DNA of 64,000 bases, from the NCBI GenBank assembly GCA_020205615.1, contig JAINUW010000038.1:40155-104154 (forward strand). The letters run 5' to 3'. Within the stretch, counting starts at the first letter, position 1. Each line of letters begins with the position of its first letter. Below are positions 24,763 to 64,000 of the stretch, piece by piece. A program made the position numbers and the translations under genes. The notes beneath the pieces were generated by a model. That model saw only the letters and a list, made by a program, of their open reading frames with translations. It did no database searches and was not told where the DNA came from. Source of the DNA: Panax quinquefolius (Eukaryota; Streptophyta; Magnoliopsida; Apiales; Araliaceae).

Positions 24763-25485
24763 TGGATTTAAGGGAAGATAAGCAAACTGTGGTTCTAGTA
24801 CTAACTGGTTAGAAGCTCTTTTATATGTGCATTTTGAACTCGAGAAGATTTTAGGAAAATCACTTTGTAGAGAGGCATGCAAAATGGATTCTTGAAATTA
24901 GGTTGGAAATGTGGAAGGTGCCTATGAGTTAGATAACCTCATCTCTATTTTGCAGCTTTTCAACCAATTTTCATCCACAATCTTCTTAATTTCGGAACAC
25001 ATTTTGTATTTATACTAACTTGTCTAGATAACCCGTTTAGCCCAAGTAGGAAAAAATGTAATGCCAACATAAGTTGATATAAGGTTTAAATCCCTCAAAC
25101 ATTTCATAAGTGCAAATGATGCACTTACTAGGGACCCTTCAAGCATGAAGACACGCCGAACGAGGAACAAATTCAAGACAAGACTAGGGTTCTCAAATAA
25201 CAAATTTAAAGAGCACAGACAGGTGCCATTCAAGATGAGGGTTCCCAATATCATATTTTTATTAATTGAACAAATTGATGCACTCAAAAGAGTAGAGCAA
25301 ACATATTACTTTAGAACAGAATAATAAACCCTTATGCTAAACTTTATATAGATGCAATGTATGATGTTTAGCTCACTATATGCATGCATATATAAATATA
25401 TACACAGATACGTCAGTTTATGCAAGGATGTATAGTCCATGACATCCTAAGATGTACTTGTACCAGAGTTTTGAGATGTCGAGGT
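24763..25485. other. Intergenic region between LRR gene and BBX gene
   Basis: It should hold the promoter of the LRR gene (minus strand) and the 3' UTR of the BBX gene. A minus-strand frame at 25024-25287 faintly recalls a Copia pre-integrase segment but cannot be supported. No other feature is seen. Confidence 0.5.
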
Positions 25486-61634
<36,149 letters not shown>

Positions 61635-62780
61635 CTCCCTTTTTATTGATTCCTCCCTTTCTTGGGTAAATTCTCTTTTTTTCTGAGGAAAAATTGAACA
61701 GATACAGAATTTTTTCAAGATTCAGGGGATACCCACATGGATTTAAACAAAAAAAAAGAATAAATCTTTTCTTCACTATAAAACTTTTTTTCTAAAATAT
61801 CTTCCAAGAATCCAACCCTTTGATAGAAACTAGGAGATGTACCCACAGATATTCCTTTAATTTGATAAAGAAAGTGAAGAAAGATTATGAGAAATGATGA
61901 AAAAAGAATAAATGGGGAAAACCCAGAGCCAGATTCACAAAAAAAGAAAATCAAGAATAAGTGAAACTAAAGAAAGCAAAGTGATTGGAGGAGAATCAAA
62001 GAAAGCTGAGGCAGTGAAGATAAGGGTTTAGAATTTGCTTATCAAATGCAATATTATGGTTGAAACATCACAGCTTTTGTGGGGTCAAATAAAATGTGGC
62101 TACAAATCTACTTTACAAGTACCAGCACACAACAATACTTCAAGGAGACATTATATCATCTAAGAGAAACAAATCCTCTTATTTTCAAAATTAAAAATAT
62201 ATTTATAAATTCACGATTTTTAAGAAAAAAATAATAATTTTTATTATGGCATGGTAGGTAGTACTAAATTAACTAAGAAAGAAATAATAACATGTTACTT
62301 ACTATTCATTTATAATCAAAAATAAGAAATGTATCTCTAATGTTAGAATAAACAAACAACAACGAAAATTTATATCTAATTTTAAAATGGACTAATTTAT
62401 TTAAAGAATTGTTAAATTCACAACAAAAAATGTTATTTCCACGACAAAAGTGTCGTTATAAATCCTATAGCTATTTAAGGAATATCAATCAGGATGGTCT
62501 GCAAAACTCAAGGGTTACAAAGTTGCAATCATTCAAAGCATGTGGTTAGACATAATCTAGCAGTTGGTTGTGGATACCTATCCTTGTATAATGTCTGTCC
62601 TGTTGTGACAAATTGAAAAAAGAGTTGTCGTTTTCTAGCATGTTACAGCCCAAAATTCTTGTGCACAAACACACAAAAATGAAGAAATTATAGGCATGAA
62701 GCTCTGGTAGAAACCGTGTAGGGGTTTCAGGTTGGCATGTCACGATTTGGACAACCAAACTGTGAATAGTTAACTAATGT
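61635..62780 (-). promoter_or_regulatory. 5' leader and putative promoter region of the BBX24-like gene
   Basis: Upstream of the BBX start, the minus strand carries a purine-rich leader (about 61635-61990), then AT-rich sequence. I see no clear TATA box or perfect CACGTG G-box here. A minus-strand frame at 62546-62758 has no recognisable family. Only position supports the call. Confidence 0.35.
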
Positions 62781-62794
62781 TTTAACAAGCATAG

Positions 62795-62960
62795 GCAGTG
62801 GCAAAGCCAGAAATTATTAACAGTGGAATCAAATTACTAAATTACACCCACAAAAAATTTATTACATCATATATATATATATATATATATAATCAGTGGG
62901 ATTAATTGACCCCACAGTATTACACGTAGGCTGGGCATAGGTGTACTTCCCTTTGGTTAA
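62795..62960. repeat. Possible small transposon relic with (TA)n
   Basis: It begins CAGTGGCAAAGCCAGAAATT, close to the CAGTGGCGGAGCCAGAAATT start of a widespread plant repeat, and ends near ACGTAGGCTGGGCATAGGTG. The inverted partner is degenerate and no clear duplication is visible. A (TA)n run lies at about 62868-62892. Confidence 0.35.
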
Positions 62961-64000
62961 TATACAGACAAAGTCAAGATAGTTCATATTAATATACTTA
63001 AAAAAAAGTTTAATGTTGACAGAATAAAAATAATACTATCAAAACAATAAGTGTATGTTTAGCGGTATTGCTATGACAATTATAAAAACGTCACTAAACG
63101 TATATTTACTCTGACAATATTAATTTTTTTTTAGCGATATCGAAAGTCTAGTTTCAAATCCGAAGTACATTATTCCATTCCGACCTGAACAATATTACGC
63201 CTATTTTTAGGAAATGATTCTAAAAAGCAAAAACATTAGAAGTAGCTAAAAATACAATGTCACGTCTATTTTAAAAATGTTGTTTTCGAACCGACAAAAT
63301 TATATTTTACTAGTTAATAAAATGTTAAAAATCACTTTTTTGATAAATTAAAATATAATAAAGTTATGATCCAATATAATACAAGTAATTAGTCTTAATA
63401 AATAAATAAAAATCGGTTTTAAAAATATAATTTGTTCAATTGAACCAACGATGTCTCGATGATCAAGCCGTTCAATCTAATTTTTGACCGAACTGATTTG
63501 ACTAGACCTCTTCAGGCCGGAAGATATATGTCTATATCCGTTGGACGTATGACCGGTTCCCGGCCCAACCGGTTCAACAAACTATCCGGTTGAAAATGAT
63601 GAACTAAGAATATTCTTCATCAGTTGTGGCCTTAACAAACCAGATATATCTCATATCTTAAATTGACTACTTTGATGAAGGTCCTCACATGGTATATGTG
63701 GAAACTGGAAAGTTCCACTTTTTGGATCAGTACTCGGCTCTGCACTTTGATCTCTCATTAGAACAGAACAGGAAAGGAAAAAGAAGCAATATACACAGCT
63801 AAAAATATCAGATGAATTGGCTAGAAATTGTCAATGCCAAGATATTTACATGAAAAAATAGTTTAAATTGCATGTCTATGGTGGTACAATTACATATTTG
63901 GGAGAGATAATGTGATGGAATCATATTTTACATAAATGGCACAAACACAAGACCCTTTGCCAAAGGTCAAGTCATATACACTTTATTTTAGGTGAAAATG
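62961..64000. other. Unassigned AT-rich sequence at right edge
   Basis: No ORF of note is present. Degenerate GGTTCAACCGG-type motifs (about 63440-63600) suggest an old dispersed repeat. The last 350 bp could be a transcript end of a gene outside the window, but nothing proves it. Confidence 0.4.

Noticed and set aside
25024..25287. 87-codon minus-strand frame that faintly resembles a Copia gag-pre-integrase region
   Set aside because: Only scattered residues fit, no catalytic or zinc-binding residues are visible and no LTR is near. Not strong enough to annotate.
61635..61718. Upstream in-frame ATG adding 28 residues to the BBX protein
   Set aside because: The family starts at MKIQCDVC. The extra residues resemble a translated purine-rich leader and have no conserved feature.
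62546..62758. 70-codon minus-strand frame upstream of the BBX gene
   Set aside because: No recognisable domain, low-complexity context and no splice or promoter support.

Overview
The window is plant nuclear DNA from a eudicot. The genes have introns, and the proteins belong to plant families: a B-box zinc-finger regulator, a fructokinase, an extracellular leucine-rich-repeat protein and a NATA-type acetyltransferase. AT-rich spacers between them are filled with nested LTR retrotransposons. I cannot name the species from the sequence; an asterid would fit, but that is a guess.

Layout. 1-7252: two minus-strand Gypsy elements, A inserted in B. 7534-19482: a plus-strand solo LTR of element A's family (TSD TATAT) that was split by a full-length but decayed Copia element (9155-18433, TSD GGGGT). 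20588-24762: a compact gene island with a four-exon fructokinase (+) and an intronless secreted LRR protein (-) carrying a one-base frameshift. 25486-61634: one minus-strand gene of the BBX24/BBX25 B-box clade. Its three exons give a complete 240-residue protein, but intron 1 is about 35 kb long and interrupts the second B-box. 61635-64000: the 5' flank of that gene, with no gene I can support.

Inside the BBX intron lie a decayed NATA-like N-acetyltransferase pseudogene cut in two by Gypsy E (27248-44257, TSD TCGTC); Gypsy C (32020-40689) inside E's pol; a Stowaway-like MITE; a long solo LTR F (45759-59559, TSD TCAAT) containing Gypsy D (47683-57405); and an 826-bp non-autonomous hAT-type element (8-bp TSD) inside a three-copy tandem repeat.

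TE families. A, C and the solo LTR at 7534 share one LTR family. A and C have collinear internal regions of about 3.08 kb that lack the integrase core and most of RT, which suggests a lineage that spread while already defective. D (and B) belong to a related family that keeps gag, RT and integrase, and could have supplied the enzymes. Both families carry palindromic GAATATTC sites at about 19-bp spacing in U3.

Caution: many small indels separate repeat copies, and one interrupts the LRR gene. Some may be residual assembly errors. All calls come from reading the sequence; no database search was run.
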